In this document: piece by piece, positions 57,701 through 64,000 of the stretch
Layout: every line of letters starts with the position of its first letter
How positions within the stretch are numbered: the stretch's first letter is position 1
DNA from: Marisa cornuarietis
Taxonomy: Eukaryota; Mollusca; Gastropoda; Architaenioglossa; Ampullariidae
NCBI GenBank assembly: GCA_004794655.1
Contig: SMMW01000565.1
Location: forward strand, 1,072,001-1,136,000
Direction of reading: 5' to 3'
Length of the DNA: 64,000 nt
The notes under the pieces: model-generated
The model's database searches: none
Told to the model about the DNA's origin: nothing
Seen by the model: the letters and a program-made list of their open reading frames with translations, nothing else
Position numbers and translations under genes: made by a program

Positions 57701-60700
57701 GTTTCAATGCAGGAAGGCTGCCAAGATGAGATACAGAGAATTTTCATCCAGTTTAAAGAAATTATGCACATTACTTGAGCATTTTCACTAATCTTGGAAG
57801 ATCAAGCATTTCCTAAGCCCAACATAAATGGAATAATTTTCACTACAAGGATCTGCCTTTTTAGGTAAGAATTAACAGCAATGCAGAAAACCAGACAAGC
57901 GTCTTTCAAATCTACATTCAAAGCTTTGCTGATTCAACAAAGAGTCGGAAGCACTTCTATTCCCTTCCTGCCAAGAAACTTCAGTTGCGTATGAGTATAC
58001 AGTCATATAATGCACACCTTCCCAAAGTCTACATAGGTGCCAAATAAACACTCCTCTATGCATCACTATTTATAGTAATAAAACCAAAGACTATATATAT
58101 TGTCTTAGATAAAACATACTTGTACTGGGATCTATTTCTAACCTTTCTAGAACAAGTATGTTTAAAATGTGTTTATCTTAACATCTTAAAGCTGCTAACA
58201 GTGGCCAGTTATATACTGCTTTTGTTACACACCTATGCAGTCACACACAGACATGCATGCCCATGCCCACTCACGCGCACACACACACACACAGAGTGAG
58301 CACTCCAGTTTAATAACTCTATTTACAGTGCAGACTTTCTTGGTCTACCATTAAGTAAATGAGCTTTTTCCAATACAAGTAACTGATTAACTGTGAAGAA
58401 CTGTGGGACCTTTGGAGCAAAGTAAGCACTACTGCAATTTATAAATACTTTAAGACAGAATGTGAATTAAGCAGTAAAGAAGTCTCACTTAAAACACTTA
58501 CACATCTAAAGCAAAGAGAAGGGGAGTCTATCTCTGAAGCCAGCAACTAAGGCAATAAATGCACACACACATTAATGAAAAGAAATGCATGTAAGTAGTG
58601 TGGGCTCCCTTTGTATAAAAGCTTCTCAATGCATCGAACTGCGTTACTTCTGGCTTAAAACATTCTGCTATTATACTTTTGCAGCTCACGCTTATATTGC
58701 ACCATTAGCTTTGATTGTCCACGCTCTCTGCCTTTGTGACTATTTAATCTATATTAAAATGTTCTCGTGCAAATGTAGGCACTACTACTGTACTATCATA
58801 TTTTGTGCTGTGCTGTCATGGTGAATAACATTTGGATGATATTCTGGAGGCAGGAAGTACATAAGTACATGGAAGATTAGGAGATAAATGCAAAGAAAAT
58901 GCAGAGAACCTTAGCTGCAGGAACTTGCTTAACAGTAATCACCACTAGAGACTAGGAGACATGCCATCTTCCTGTTGCCTGGAGTAACCGTCAAACCAAC
59001 ATGGAGTATCTCGTCCCTCAAGTAGTGTAGTTTAGTTCTCCAAATCATACAATTAATAACTATTTCTGCTCTTGTGTGTATGCATACTAATATAGCTTGA
59101 CACAGAACTAGCAGCCACAAAAAATGGCCACAGTTACAAGTGAAATTTCTGACTGGAAACAGCCATTTTCCCAACAGCGATATTGTACAACTGTTCAAAA
59201 TTAAAAAAAAAACAAACAAGCATTTTATAAACAGTATATACAATTAAAATTAGTTTTAAAATAATCATTAGAATAAGCAGAAATTGTCTGGGTAGAAAAA
59301 AACATTTATGCTTGCTATATGTTGCAATTCTTTTCTTGTTTTAAGCTTAAACCTCTTGTTTACTTTACAAATTAAAAAAAAACGACTTACATCAGTTCAC
59401 TGGCTGTAAAGTCAACGCAAAAGCATGAAAATTATATTAGCATCAAACTGTGCAGCACATAAAACTGAGGCCTTGACTCAAAATCCAACAAAAAGACTGC
59501 AAGAGAAAGTTTCCATTAATGGGTATGGATGGAGGCTTAAACTGGCTTAAAAGGAATCTTAGTGCTCAAGGGTAAAACTACACACACAAACACATATGCT
59601 TACAAACTCACATAAACATATTTTAAGGTATTTTATGTTGCACAGACAAAAGTACATAGTCCAAAGAATGAAGCCTATGACTTTGTAGTCCAAGCTTTCA
59701 TAGCTGAGAGAGAAGGCAAGTTACATCACCTTGTGCATTCCATTTACCATTGTACTGTCTTACACTTTCTGTGCTGTGTATGTTCTCAACCCTTTTTTTT
59801 TTCTCTGTTGATTAGGAACCCAGTTTTCTGGTGTGCACTGCAACTTAATTAAAAAAAGAAAATGTCGTTCTTTACCTCTTGTGCCGTAAGCCTGCCTTCC
59901 CATCTGCAGTGTCCTCTCCTCCATCAGGCAAATCCTGACAGATGATAGAAATGCATCCTGCAGTGTGTTCTTTCCTCCATTAGGAATATTTTGGGGAAGG
60001 GAAAAGAGTGGGGGCGGTAATAAACAAAGGCAAGTTTAAGTAGCTAAGACAGCAATTTGATGAACTACTTAGCCTCTAAAGTCTAATGATCAGATACCTT
60101 TAATACTGGAGTGACTTTTCACAGATACCTACAAAACAAGTTATATCATTTGCAAAAATATCTCAATAAATGTTTAAAAAGGAAACATAGGATTCCACTG
60201 CTTACATTTAGCTGGGCATGCTATAATGCAATAAATGCATTTCAATTTTTGTTCTTTTTTTCACCCCAACCCCAAAAAGTTTGGTATTCAAAGATGCTAT
60301 ACTCCAACAAAATGATGACGTAAAAAGCATATCCCAAAATTTTAATGCTATCTGCCAAAGTGGAATATTTTGTCTAACTACACTGCATCAGTGAATGCTA
60401 CTACTGTTTAAGATATCACACATTTTATATTTTAAAGAATAAAACCATAATCTGAAGACTTAACTGAAGTGAGTACTACGGAAAACTGGCAGAATAAACA
60501 AGTAATTATAGTTTGTCAAAATACTAATAAACATTACAATAATAAAAATAGTTCACATAGTAACTGTATAACCTGTCAACTGAAAGTAATTGTGGATACT
60601 CTAAATTGTATAGGCAGCTGGCCACATGGCATCATAAAAATAAACGACATCACTGAGAGACTGACATTGCTTCCATGCAACATGTGCACATCTGATCCAA

Positions 60701-61528
60701 TACACTTCATTATTTACAGATTTAAATTACAATAAAACATGTCTCAGGTATTAATTTATAACACATTCCTCACATTATCAGCTCACCTATCATTTGTCAT
60801 TATAGAAGCTAATGTGTTCCTACACCTATTAGTATTACATGGCTTTTTCTGATTTTATAAATAATTTTGATAATTTATACTAAAAGAAAAAGAAAAAAAT
60901 GCACAAAAATTCTCTTTTATTATAAAACAATTAACATCTATTTTTGATGTGCTTTGCTTTTACTCTATATTCTGAAATATGATTTAATGAAAAGTTGGTT
61001 TGATTTGACCGTAATCGCTTGTAGAGTTTCTGCAAGCTAATGGCTATGCAAGGCGCCTATATTCTATAATAATAGTGATAAGATTTAAGAAAATAAGTTT
61101 TATAACTTTTATAACTGTGACACTTTTATTCTTAGTCGTGCTTTTGTTTCGTATTTCTTTTTCGTTAATTCTAAACTGACACTCTAATGCGAAGACTGTT
61201 CCAACACTATTGTAGTAATATCTAATACTTTTCATCCAATTGTTTATTACAAAAACATTGTCATAAGCACACTACTTTTCACCGCACTGAATTCGAAACA
61301 GCTGTCATGTTAAAGATATGTGTGCAAACGATAGGGGAAATACACTGAGTGTGTCACTGCAGTGCCTGCTAAGTTTGTTGTGCATTTGTTGCTTGGCGTT
61401 TGCAAGCACGGACGATCAACAATCGGCTGTTTGGCAACAGTCTAGGAAAAAGACCAACCAAAAAAATATCTTACCTCTTCAGGATCGTTACTTGGACTTG
61501 GTGAGCGCTGAAGCGTCACTAGTGCCAT
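31934..61528 (-). CDS. SSH: Slingshot cofilin phosphatase (whole coding span, 17 exons)
   Basis: Seventeen exons joined at GT-AG sites with matching phase give about 1,527 residues; vertebrate Slingshots are roughly 650-1,450. Slingshots dephosphorylate and activate cofilin/ADF on actin filaments. Seen in order: MALVTLQRSPSPS at the N-terminus, nearly identical to vertebrate SSH1; the SSH-N block with LSESYFTIKGAALIL, LRPEDKIKV and VGRQDTEESVILGL; FKPVSVQAMW; the DEK-C-like LRSEVEKSLG (302 on); and the dual-specificity phosphatase domain with LGSEWNASNLEELQ, ILNVTREIDNFF, the putative general acid Asp388 and HCKMGISRSAST with catalytic Cys419. The long tail is low complexity but ends with GKSHPLSKL, like the conserved RSHSLAKL of vertebrates. 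An in-frame TAA nine bases upstream supports the start. All catalytic residues are present. Confidence 0.96.
33786..34132 (-). CDS. SSH: Slingshot coding exon 16
   Basis: 347 bases, acceptor TGTTTAG, donor GTGAGC. Encodes LHKGETIYGMKGVQRSSSFK EGLGKSS and later VPVKLGTVWRHTL. RSSSF resembles a 14-3-3 type site, in line with 14-3-3 regulation known for vertebrate Slingshots; that is inference here. Confidence 0.92.
34655..35855 (-). CDS. SSH: Slingshot coding exon 15 (large tail exon with duplicated motif)
   Basis: 1,201 bases, acceptor TTTGCAG, donor GTGAGC. Encodes about 400 residues of hydrophilic, Ser/Glu-rich tail. Two copies of a motif occur: RIRPDHSWIKLECSGESSTD (about residue 622) and RIKPDSSWIRLYSPGESSTD (about 710). 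Near its end PGTVRRTLQEIEERN recalls a conserved tail helix of Slingshots. Confidence 0.93.
36150..37420. mobile_element. MITE-like element with perfect 38-bp terminal inverted repeats
   Basis: Bases 36150-36187 (CATATGTGACCCTCCACGAC...) are the exact reverse complement of 37383-37420. The 1.2 kb interior has no transposase frame. Because the outermost CATATG is itself a palindrome, it could be part of the repeat or a target duplication. The element lies in Slingshot intron 14 with its right end 64 bases from the exon 14 donor. Superfamily not assigned. Confidence 0.9.
37485..37660 (-). CDS. SSH: Slingshot coding exon 14
   Basis: 176 bases, acceptor CTTCCAG, donor GTATGT. Encodes NMRKVFRSESEQMFEDDSEE GESEGNQQGDFLGDSLFQVM and ATTEEATLL. 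It begins the acidic, divergent tail. The donor was chosen because its phase alone joins exon 15. Confidence 0.85.
37734..37745 (+). repeat. Left target-site duplication of LINE copy B
   Basis: AAAGGATAGAAT, repeated exactly at 38692-38703 on the other side of the element. Confidence 0.85.
37746..38691 (+). mobile_element. 5'-truncated non-LTR retrotransposon (LINE), copy B
   Basis: Reads TGVRQGCILSPTIFLMVIDW, QLEDLDFADDISLLSH, FTYLGSIVSKDGGADDDI and the C-terminal tail GKRRVGRPKQTWKRSVESEA to the 3' end (ACAAGGAATGATG). In-frame stops interrupt it near 38211 and 38290. The exact 12-bp duplications at both sides and 5' truncation within the reverse transcriptase mark a target-primed insertion. 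Antisense to Slingshot, in intron 13. Confidence 0.92.
38886..39025 (-). CDS. SSH: Slingshot coding exon 13
   Basis: 140 bases, acceptor AAACAG, donor GTGAGG. Encodes VMAYLMKENCWTLDKAFTFV then KERRSCVRPNKGFMEQLQTY EGILNA, matching IAYAMKEFGWPLEKAYNYVKQKRSITRPNAGF in content and order. It ends the phosphatase domain. Confidence 0.97.
39026..41076 (-). other. Slingshot intron 12
   Basis: Almost filled by the 1.8 kb element with long inverted ends (39088-40862). Its left end lies about 60 bases from the exon 13 acceptor. Confidence 0.7.
39088..40862. mobile_element. 1.8 kb element with 130-bp terminal inverted repeats
   Basis: 39088-39217 matches the reverse complement of 40733-40862 at roughly nine positions in ten by eye, beginning AGATGACATGAC at both ends. 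I found no target duplication and no convincing transposase, though some interior frames are open for 60-80 codons. It could be a foldback or long-TIR DNA element. Lies in Slingshot intron 12. Confidence 0.85.
41077..41137 (-). CDS. SSH: Slingshot coding exon 12 (catalytic loop)
   Basis: 61 bases, acceptor CTAACAG, donor GTAAGT. Encodes KHDSKVLVHCKMGISRSAST. HCKMGxSRSAS is the Slingshot version of the HCxxGxxR phosphatase loop; Cys419 and the Arg six residues on are intact. Confidence 0.98.
41339..41485 (-). CDS. SSH: Slingshot coding exon 11
   Basis: 147 bases, acceptor TATGCAG, donor GTAAGA. Encodes IKYILNVTREIDNFFTGLFH then YCNVRLYDHEDSELMKHWLK TYKFISKAK. The Asp in YDHED (residue 388) is in the general-acid position. 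Confidence 0.97.
41732..41907 (-). CDS. SSH: Slingshot coding exon 10
   Basis: 176 bases, acceptor TTACTAG, donor GTGAGA. Encodes LRSEVEKSLGMNLDQYRNYF then DEETLRILGQMDAPSQILDF and LFLGSEWNASNLEELQRLG. It covers the DEK-C-like helix pair and the start of the phosphatase domain. Confidence 0.96.
42325..42412 (-). CDS. SSH: Slingshot coding exon 9
   Basis: 88 bases, acceptor CTTTCAG, donor GTGAGT. Encodes ESEKLKLLISAKLKEVMMSV then DLDEATSKF, matching ERTERLIKAKLRSIMMSQDLENVTSK. Confidence 0.93.
42837..42896 (-). CDS. SSH: Slingshot coding exon 8
   Basis: 60 bases, acceptor TTTGCAG, donor GTAAGT. Encodes HQMEDVEVFAPSCLSYKEE, a variable stretch corresponding to NAMQDLESTRPDSPALF. Confidence 0.88.
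43287..43424 (-). CDS. SSH: Slingshot coding exon 7
   Basis: 138 bases, acceptor CCTGCAG, donor GTCAGT. Encodes SAIQSLDKSFHIAEQMKYLP then EGLTHTWVEYYRSKMDFTDH NRLCIW, corresponding to SALQVLHKACEVA...TYYESCI...INEW. Confidence 0.94.
43762..43827 (-). CDS. SSH: Slingshot coding exon 6
   Basis: 66 bases, acceptor TTTGCAG, donor GTAAGA. Encodes GFSISVDDKSYLFKPVSVQA MW, matching GFSVSTAGRMHIFKPVSVQAMW. Confidence 0.95.
44601..44622. repeat. (GT)n microsatellite
   Basis: Short GT run in Slingshot intron 5. Confidence 0.85.
44886..45166 (-). CDS. SSH: Slingshot coding exon 5
   Basis: 281 bases, acceptor GCTGTAG, donor GTGAGT. Encodes AIRLEGMREGEHRYMALVST then VGRQDTEESVILGLDCG, a serine/proline-rich insert of repeated SP(S/V)SPV, and SATVGLVLPIWMGMKARLSG. 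The insert is absent from vertebrate SSH1, where the corresponding loop is short. Confidence 0.95.
45392..45456 (-). CDS. SSH: Slingshot coding exon 4
   Basis: 65 bases, acceptor ATGCAG, donor GTAATG. Encodes EIQRHLQSMLYILRPEDKIK V, matching LPQHLQVMINLLRCEDRIKL. Confidence 0.95.
45688..45779 (-). CDS. SSH: Slingshot coding exon 3
   Basis: 92 bases, acceptor TTTCAG, donor GTAAGA. Encodes LSESYFTIKGAALILPHNDL, matching LSESFFMVKGAALFLQ of vertebrate SSH1, then ARKTSKRNHG. Confidence 0.95.
50635..50650. repeat. 16-bp perfect palindrome
   Basis: AACAGATGCATCTGTT is self-complementary and contains two E-box-like CAGATG/CATCTG halves. It lies in Slingshot intron 2. Chance occurrence is possible. 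Confidence 0.5.
51984..52480 (+). mobile_element. LINE tail, copy C
   Basis: Decayed C-terminal reverse transcriptase sequence: VPVLLYDHDMGTLL, IQAFEMKCFRRLLQISYREQ, LVTRSVGPQEPMLATVK, KEWTGCPLGDFL, with several stops, ending GATGAGAAGATGAAG. The pattern AFE-x-KC-x-R-x-L-x-ISY and VGPQEP-x-L-x-TVK belongs to a widespread invertebrate LINE (RTE-like). Same family as copy D. Confidence 0.85.
53822..53885. repeat. 23-bp repeat, nearly three copies
   Basis: TCTGCAAGATGACCTACAAC followed by TAG, in tandem in Slingshot intron 2. Confidence 0.8.
56124..56134 (-). other. SSH: Candidate alternative Slingshot first coding exon (MCMG)
   Basis: On the minus strand ATG TGC ATG GG is followed by a consensus donor GTGAGT and ends in phase 2, so splicing to exon 3 gives MCMG-LSESYFTIKG in frame. 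An in-frame TAG precedes the ATG. Upstream (56180-57100) is GC-rich against AT-rich surroundings. The 5' boundary of the exon is unknown. This is prediction only. Confidence 0.35.
56180..57100 (-). promoter_or_regulatory. GC-rich island inside Slingshot intron 2, possible internal promoter
   Basis: The stretch is clearly richer in G, C and CpG than the intron on either side (for example CTACGCGTCGCCTTACGTGC near 56427). It stands upstream, in transcript sense, of the candidate alternative first exon. No TATA box or annotated motif supports it beyond composition. Confidence 0.35.
58112..58163. repeat. 12-bp inverted repeat hairpin
   Basis: AAACATACTTGT (58112-58123) pairs exactly with 58152-58163, loop 28 bases, with further partial pairing outside. 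Too short a stem to claim a microRNA. Confidence 0.5.
59876..59934 (-). CDS. SSH: Slingshot coding exon 2
   Basis: 59 bases, acceptor TCTGTCAG, donor GTAAAG. Encodes DLPDGGEDTADGKAGLRHK and ends phase 2, exactly what exon 3 needs. The region is variable in the family, so support comes from splice sites and phase. Confidence 0.8.
59935..61474 (-). other. Slingshot intron 1
   Basis: About 1.5 kb of AT-rich sequence. No repeat family or exon recognised. Confidence 0.6.
61475..61528 (-). CDS. SSH: Slingshot coding exon 1 (start codon)
   Basis: Encodes MALVTLQRSPSPSNDPEE and ends at donor GTAAGA in phase 0. In vertebrate SSH1 the protein also begins MALVTLQRSP, so the start is firm. TAA lies in frame nine bases upstream. 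Confidence 0.93.
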
Positions 61529-61760
61529 GTATGTTTATATACCAAAATCAATCTTCCTCTTCAGGACGGTTCTTGTGTCACAAGGCATAATAATAGTCGG
61601 TCGTCAGTTTGAGGAAGTGAAGTGACTTTAGGTTGACAGGAAGTTTACACTGCGCAGGTTATTAGTTTTAAGGAAGTCAATGACAACGCATGCGCAAAAT
61701 CTGTTTCCTCTTAGCAACGAACTCCGTGACATGGCGACTGACATGCTGTCTGCTGTCTGC
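61529..61760 (-). promoter_or_regulatory. SSH: Probable Slingshot 5' UTR and promoter region
   Basis: Lies immediately upstream of the start codon. GCATGCGCA at 61688-61696 and TGCGCAG at 61653-61659 resemble NRF-1 type GCGCATGCGC sites common in TATA-less promoters. The local rise in CpG fits. No transcription start can be placed from sequence alone. Confidence 0.35.
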
Positions 61761-62292
61761 GAAATCTCATTCGTGGTCTAGTTGTGCATTTTCCTTGGTA
61801 ACTGAAGATCCATAGATATATATGTAAAATTAATTTACTTAGAAAGCTTTACGTTTTGTTGAAACATAAGTGATGTTTGCGCAAAATGTCAACGTAATCG
61901 TATTTTATTTAAAAGTGGCGATGAGCGGGTAACTTGGGGGTAGGGGTGGGTGCGAGGTGGTGGTTGTTTTATAGACAAGGAAATATATACATTGAGTTTT
62001 CATGCTTTGTGGGATGATGATGATGATAGTCTGCGGTGTTGGTGTCGGTGTTCTATCAATGCCTTTTTAAACTAATTGTTGGAGAGAAGAGGACTTATAC
62101 GTAATTAAAACACAAAAGTAAATAAAACTAGACTGGTATATATTACACCCAACACTACAGAAGACCCAGAATATATACAGAAATTCACCCTCAGAACTTC
62201 TGGCCTCTTTTCCTTGAAACCACAAAGAAAACTGAATGGATTAGCGCCATATGTAGTTTCATTTTGTCAGAGACAATAATTAAAGTATATAT

Positions 62293-63281
62293 GTACCGTA
62301 AATTTTGGTCTACTGATAGATATATATAATAATAATAATAATAATAATGTGAGCTTTTATAGCGCAGTTCCCCAGCAAAAACCAGGCTCACCGCGCTTTA
62401 CAAAGAAAAATCTGTCAAGAAAAGAGAGAAAAGTGCCCTTGAAGCAACCAGCAAAAAATTAAAATTCATAAGGGTAATTTCAACACACACGTGGACAAAT
62501 AGACACACGGACACGTCAACATGAATAGAAACATACATAGGTTTCTCTACATCGTTTCACATGTACAGATAACTTTTCTCACACATGCACATGCTTGTTG
62601 TTGAACATGTTAGTATTACTAGAGGAAAAAAATAACCTTTAAATTGATACCAAAAACATGGGGACTAAAGCATAGTGCTCTAAAATCAACTGTGAAAAAA
62701 TAGATAGCGATTTTTATGGACACGAAATACACACTGATTAATATTGGCATCAGAAGATGTCGAATTCCATAAACTACAAACCAAGCAGGTCTTTTGCTCA
62801 GAAACCAGCTCTCTAATGTGTGGAGATCTGCTGTAAAGGTAAAGCCGCATTGCGCTCCAAACGTCATATATATAAGCCGCACTATATATATATATTATAT
62901 ATATATATAAGCCGCACCCACTAAATTTTTTTTAAATCTCTACTTTTTTCACAAATAAGCCGCACTGGTTTATATGCTGCAAATATATACAACTCAAAAG
63001 CTGCATCTTAATCATCTTGGTCTCGATAATTTTCGGCATGATGACATGTGTACTTCAGCAAGTGATCTGAATGCGTCAACTAGCTGTATGTGGCTTTGAT
63101 TTAAAAATGTGAACAGTTAACACAGTAATAATGTTAGCAGTTAAATCTTTAACATGGACCTCATCGAAAAATTAATTGGAATCTAACAAATCTGCAAACA
63201 AGCCGCATCGCTATATTTAATTCGCAGGGTTTAAAGTTGGAGTAAAAAGTCATGACTTATAGTCTGAAATTTATAGTATAC
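62293..63281. mobile_element. Remnant of a non-autonomous DNA transposon with AAGCCGCA repeats
   Basis: The left end TACCGTAAATTTTGGTCTAC resembles the reverse complement of the right end (TACTATAAATTTCAGACTAT). Inside, AAGCCGCA(C/T) occurs repeatedly at about 62842, 62874, 62909, 62946 and 63199. This looks like the TACGGTA...AAGCCGCA type of short elements known from several animal genomes. A TAGCGC/GCGCTTTACAA repeat (62330-62402) sits near its left end. Confidence 0.45.
62326..62402. repeat. (AAT)n plus TATAGCGC...GCGCTTTACA short interspersed repeat
   Basis: An AAT run is followed by GAGCTTTTATAGCGCAGTTC and CACCGCGCTTTACAAAG. This motif pair recurs in many invertebrate genomes as a short interspersed repeat; the class is not certain. 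Confidence 0.5.
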
Positions 63282-63519
63282 TCGACTTTATTCTCTGTGG
63301 TTGCATACCTCTGTTCTACTTGATTCAAAACCATCACATGCAGCCCTTTAGAATGTGGAATATTTTGCAGGTATAATCATGCAGATCATTAAAAACAGCA
63401 CATAGGTTTGTGGTGTTGTGCCAATGGGTGAGAGTACTGTATGCAGTGACATGTCAAGGACTGGGCATACTATATGTAGTGATTATCCGAGGATTAATAG
63501 GTGCATGATGCACATGGTG

Positions 63520-64000
63520 GACATACATCTACAAATCACGGCAGCAACAGCTGTGATGGTTAGGCTGAACAAAATTTGGGACAGCAGACATGTCAGCTTC
63601 CGAACCAGATTCAGGCTTTGCAAGTCTATCAATGTGCCAATCCTGCTATATGGCTGCAAGACGTGGACCTTGCTTAGAAAGGAGCAAAGGATTTAGGCAT
63701 TTGAAATGAAGTGCTTCGGGAAACTCCTTCGGATCTCCTACAGGAAGCATGAGATGAATGACTTCGTCTGCAGCCTAGTCACATTCTTCGAACAGTACAT
63801 TGAAGGTGGCTGTTGCCAAGGCAAGCAAAAGAAAAACTGGGGGACTAATGTTAAGGGGTGGACAGGCTGTCCACTGAAGAACCTTATAATGTAGGTGCAT
63901 GACCAGTCCCACTGGTGTAAGTTCACCTCATCTGCTGTGTCTTCACTATGACTGGTATCTCCAGTACCAGTTAAGAGATGAGAAGAAGAAGGAGAAGGAA
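63520..64000 (+). mobile_element. LINE tail, copy D, continuing to the window end
   Basis: Reads ITAATAVMVRLNKIWDSRHV, RFRLCKSINVPILLYGCKTW, then after a stop AFEMKCFGKLLRISYRKHEM and GWTGCPLKNL, ending AAGAGATGAGAAGAAGAAGG. Same family and orientation as copy C. The sequence is interrupted by stops and lacks the VGPQEP block, which appears deleted. Confidence 0.85.

Larger units (their letters stand above)
45780..59875 (-). other. Slingshot intron 2 (14 kb)
   Basis: Mostly AT-rich unique-looking sequence. It contains a LINE tail (51984-52480), a three-copy 23-bp repeat near 53822-53885, CA/GT microsatellites (49243-49264, 54498-54517, 54778-54798, 58276-58293), and a GC-rich stretch at about 56180-57100 with a possible alternative first exon. 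A 188-codon open frame at 49855-50421 has no recognisable domain. Confidence 0.6.

Noticed and set aside
58112..58163. microRNA hairpin
   Set aside because: The perfect stem is only 12 bp with a 28-base loop, too short and weak for a pre-miRNA.
61530..61545. TATATAAA just upstream of the Slingshot ATG
   Set aside because: It lies about ten bases before the start codon, too close to serve as a TATA box for a transcript containing that ATG; it does supply the in-frame upstream TAA.
1..64000. CRISPR arrays, tRNA or rRNA genes, bacterial operons
   Set aside because: None seen. The tandem arrays have no spacers, and gene structure is eukaryotic throughout.

Overview
This is animal (metazoan) nuclear DNA. 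Genes are split by GT-AG introns, and the window is rich in microsatellites, satellites and decayed LINE and DNA transposons. The two recognisable genes and the LINE families suit a lophotrochozoan, probably a gastropod mollusc; that placement is inference, because nothing in the window fixes the species.

Two complete genes lie head to tail on the minus strand. (1) Slingshot (cofilin phosphatase) has its start codon at 61528 and its stop at 31934. I could chain 17 coding exons with consistent phase into about 1,527 codons, with the catalytic HCKMGISRS loop in exon 12. Its 3' UTR may run about 6 kb, to a poly(A) signal near 25944-25949. (2) An SLC13 family sodium/di- or tricarboxylate cotransporter runs from 23842 to 4231. 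Its 15 coding exons chain without a break into about 664 codons. About 2 kb separates the two transcription units. Both start codons have an in-frame stop just upstream.

Layout. 1-1080: intergenic, perhaps the 3' end of a plus-strand neighbour. 1083-2215: decayed LINE. 2230-4230: intergenic with two foldback structures. 4231-23842: SLC13, whose introns hold a cluster of short palindromes, three exon-like segments of an unidentified membrane protein, a 2.3 kb satellite of 38-bp units, a hAT-like element containing a 31-bp minisatellite, a 30-bp and a 44/45-bp satellite and an L2/CR1-like LINE tail. 23.9-25.9 kb: intergenic. 25.9-31.9 kb: probable Slingshot 3' UTR with a 37-bp minisatellite. 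31.9-61.5 kb: Slingshot, whose introns hold a 5'-truncated LINE with target-site duplication, a MITE with perfect 38-bp terminal inverted repeats, a 1.8 kb element with 130-bp inverted ends, and a GC-rich stretch that could be an internal promoter. 61.6-64 kb: upstream region with a DNA-transposon remnant and another LINE tail.

The two genes are not expected to act in one pathway: one dephosphorylates cofilin to control actin turnover, the other imports carboxylates. No RNA gene, CRISPR array or bacterial-type operon was seen. The most interesting signals are the UG-repeat tracts touching SLC13 splice sites, a possible internal Slingshot promoter with an in-frame alternative start, a duplicated linear motif in the Slingshot tail, and the higher-order structure of the 38-bp satellite.
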